From positions 59,198 to 123,197 of the forward strand of contig RAYQ01000017.1 in assembly GCA_003612395.1 (NCBI GenBank): a stretch of DNA of 64,000 nucleotides, read 5' to 3'. Shown in pieces: positions 62,447-64,000 of this stretch. Made by a program: the position numbers and the translations under genes. Origin of the DNA: Parablautia intestinalis (GTDB lineage Bacteria > Bacillota > Clostridia > Lachnospirales > Lachnospiraceae). The stretch's first letter is position 1. Each line of letters begins with the position of its first letter. The notes under the pieces were generated by a model that was given only the letters and a program-made list of their open reading frames with translations, searched no databases and was not told the DNA's origin.

Positions 62447-63457
62447 ATGGCATTATTTGAATCATATGAAAGAAGAATTGATACAATCAATTCCGTTTTA
62501 AACTCTTACGGCATTTCTTCTATCGAAGAAGCTGAGAAAATTACAAAGGATGCTGGCCTCGATGTTTATGAGCAGGTTAAGAAGATACAGCCTATTTGTT
62601 TTGAAAATGCATGCTGGGCTTACACGGTAGGCGCTGCAATCGCTATCAAGAAGGGCTGCAGAAAAGCAGCTGAAGCTGCTGCTGCAATCGGTGAGGGCCT
62701 TCAGGCTTTCTGTATCCCCGGTTCGGTTGCTGATACCCGTAAGGTTGGACTTGGACATGGCAATCTTGGCAAGATGCTCTTAGAGGAGGAGACAGAGTGC
62801 TTTGCATTCCTTGCAGGTCATGAGTCCTTCGCAGCTGCGGAAGGCGCGATCGGTATTGCTGAAAAGGCAAATAAGGTTCGTCAGAAACCCTTACGCGTTA
62901 TCTTAAATGGTCTTGGAAAAGATGCTGCCAAGATTATTTCCAGAATTAACGGCTTTACCTTTGTTGAAACAGAATATGATCCTTATACAAACACCGTTAA
63001 GGAAATTGAACGCAAGGCTTATTCAGAAGGCCTTCGTGCGAAAGTTAACTGCTATGGTGCAAATTCTGTTCCTGAAGGCGTTGCTATCATGTGGAAGGAA
63101 AATGTAGACGTTTCCATTACAGGTAATTCTACTAATCCTACAAGATTCCAGCATCCTGTAGCAGGTACATACAAGAAAGAGAGAACAGAAGCGGGAAAGA
63201 AATACTTCTCTGTAGCTTCAGGCGGCGGTACAGGCCGTACTCTTCACCCTGATAACATGGCAGCTGGCCCTGCTTCCTATGGCTTTACAGATACTTTGGG
63301 ACGTATGCATTCTGATGCACAGTTCGCAGGTTCTTCTTCCGTGCCGGCTCACGTTGAGATGATGGGGCTGATCGGAATGGGTAATAACCCGATGGTAGGA
63401 GCTACTGTTGCTGTTGCAGTTTCCGTTGAAGAAGCAGCTAAGGCTGGAAAGTTTTAA
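62447..63457 (+). CDS. GGGtGRT protein
   Basis: 336 residues from the ATG at 62447, preceded by AGGAGG; the frame upstream from 62390 overlaps the scaffold gene. The naming motif is SVASGGGTGRTLHPDN, followed by MAAGPASYGFTDTLGRMHSD and the C-terminal NNPMVGATVAVAVSVEEAAK. This protein family of anaerobic Firmicutes is uncharacterised. Codon use here and in the preceding gene is more regular (many GCT, GGT, CTT and TTC) than in neighbours, suggesting high expression. A terminator follows. Confidence 0.88.
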   Translation: MALFESYERRIDTINSVLNSYGISSIEEAEKITKDAGLDVYEQVKKIQPICFENACWAYTVGAAIAIKKGCRKAAEAAAAIGEGLQAFCIPGSVADTRKVGLGHGNLGKMLLEEETECFAFLAGHESFAAAEGAIGIAEKANKVRQKPLRVILNGLGKDAAKIISRINGFTFVETEYDPYTNTVKEIERKAYSEGLRAKVNCYGANSVPEGVAIMWKENVDVSITGNSTNPTRFQHPVAGTYKKERTEAGKKYFSVASGGGTGRTLHPDNMAAGPASYGFTDTLGRMHSDAQFAGSSSVPAHVEMMGLIGMGNNPMVGATVAVAVSVEEAAKAGKF

Positions 63458-63500
63458 TTGAGTTGAGTTAAAAATTGCAAAAATAGCATAAAAAACAGAT

Positions 63501-63533
63501 AAAACGCCATAATTCTTTTGGATTATGGCGTTT
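63501..63533 (+). terminator. Terminator of the scaffold/GGGtGRT operon
   Basis: CGCCATAAT (63505-63513) pairs with ATTATGGCG (63522-63530), with flanking AAA/TTT and a T-rich end (TTTGTTG). Confidence 0.92.
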
Positions 63534-63539
63534 GTTGTA

Positions 63540-63755
63540 GTGCGCCTTGCGGCGCACGTTTCTAACGGGTGAAAGTCCCTAATCCGCCCTAGTAGTGGGA
63601 AGGGTACAGCCAAGACCAAGGGTGTCCACCGTGAGGTGGAATCTGAAGGAAGGTGGAGGCAAATCTCTGGTCTGACGAACAGGAATCACATCAGGCTGCA
63701 GTTAAGGATAAGGTTGCTACTCAAACTAAAGTCCAATAACTACTCGGAATTAGCT
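63540..63755 (+). mobile_element. Group IIC intron, 5' fragment (domain I)
   Basis: The 5' end GTGCGCC starts seven bases past the terminator stem. Segments GGGTGAAAGTCCC, CAAGGGTGTCC, GTGGAATCTGAAGGAAGG, GGTCTGACGAACAGGAA and AAACTAAAGTCC follow the order and conserved bases of domain I in group IIC introns such as the Oceanobacillus one. Group IIC introns insert next to terminator hairpins, as here. The rest (domains II-VI and the reverse transcriptase) is missing in the window, replaced from about 63750 by an IS66-type sequence. Confidence 0.8.
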
Positions 63756-63890
63756 GTAGCTTTTTAAAGAGATATCATGCTGTTCGCACCATACCTGATT
63801 CGTCAGGCCGGAGGCTCTGCATTGCCGGATCACATCCAGCCAGTATTGAAGTTTTACCTGTTTATCCGGAGTTAAAGTGGAAATGTCCAT
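63750..63890 (-). pseudogene. IS66-family accessory protein TnpA, truncated
   Basis: 46 codons on the minus strand from the ATG at 63890, with AAAGGAG upstream. MDISTLTPDKQVKLQYWLDV and IRQCRASGLTNQVWCEQHD match the N-terminus of IS66 OrfA/TnpA. The frame stops after SLKSYS, where the family continues with YYWxRK-type sequence, because intron DNA begins there. No tnpB or tnpC is seen. A hairpin TTAGAGTTTTT/AAAAACTCTAA (63908-63945) lies upstream. Confidence 0.7.
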
Positions 63891-64000
63891 GGGTATTCTC
63901 CTTTGCTTGGATTTAGAGTTTTTGGAGTGAACCCTAAAAACTCTAACCCTGATTTTACAGGAGAACGCCATATATTTCACTACACGTTCTTATTTGACGC

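Overview
The window looks like chromosomal DNA of a spore-forming anaerobic Firmicute, most likely a member of the Lachnospiraceae (Clostridium cluster XIVa). The evidence is a moderate GC content, AAAGGAGG-type ribosome binding sites, the sporulation genes yqfC and yqfD in a Bacillus-like phoH/ybeY cluster, a SpoVB/MurJ-type flippase, a BofC-like protein, an NfnAB-type transhydrogenase, and a GGGtGRT protein paired with its Fe-S scaffold partner. Almost all genes lie on the plus strand in short, tightly packed operons. The minus-strand genes are aroC, one unknown 103-codon gene, an SGNH hydrolase, an ABC permease/ATPase pair, and an IS66 fragment at the right edge.

Layout. 1-6.4 kb: nnrD (cut by the window edge), alr, an antitoxin-less mazF, a CNNM/CorC protein, yebC, a membrane protein and a ClpP-like TepA protease. 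6.5-16 kb: ftsK/spoIIIE, the one-carbon genes fhs and folD, a zinc-ribbon membrane protein, and the nfnA-nfnB pair. 16-25.7 kb: a MORN protein, a second zinc-ribbon protein, rlmH followed by an odd small frame, then yqfC-yqfD-phoH-(degenerate HD protein)-ybeY-flippase and a BofC-like gene. 25.8-32 kb: two flavoproteins, 5-formyl-THF cyclo-ligase, proA and a beta-propeller lactonase. 32-38.9 kb: aroC (-), a VanY-type peptidase, tgt, yajC, leuB and a GT-C-like membrane protein. 39-46.5 kb: ilvD, ilvB, an L,D-transpeptidase, serC and serA. 46.6-55.5 kb: the unknown minus gene, glgB, tRNA-Thr, the SGNH hydrolase, the ABC pair, argH and asd. 55.5-64 kb: an EAL protein, a DUF234-type ATPase, topB, a beta-helix protein, the Fe-S scaffold/GGGtGRT pair, and a group IIC intron 5' piece fused to an IS66 tnpA remnant.

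The main unexpected signal is in the 5' leaders. Upstream of yebC, ilvD, serA, glgB and asd, and more compactly leuB, there is a hairpin whose apical loop is complementary to a segment a few bases upstream of the Shine-Dalgarno sequence. The loop and partner sequences differ between copies, but the pairing is kept, including G-U replacements between ilvD and glgB and between serA and asd. This points to a family of RNA pseudoknot leaders that control or supply the ribosome binding site. At least one related-looking leader, at the unknown 103-codon gene, appears to have been inserted at the start codon: it is flanked by a 9-bp direct duplication, and the displaced original ribosome binding site is still visible.

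A second family, an intergenic hairpin repeat of about 36 bp with an ACAATAAG start and a GCGTTTGTT end, occurs at six or more places, twice as tandem arrays. All functional statements about these leaders and repeats are inference; the base pairing itself is visible in the sequence.
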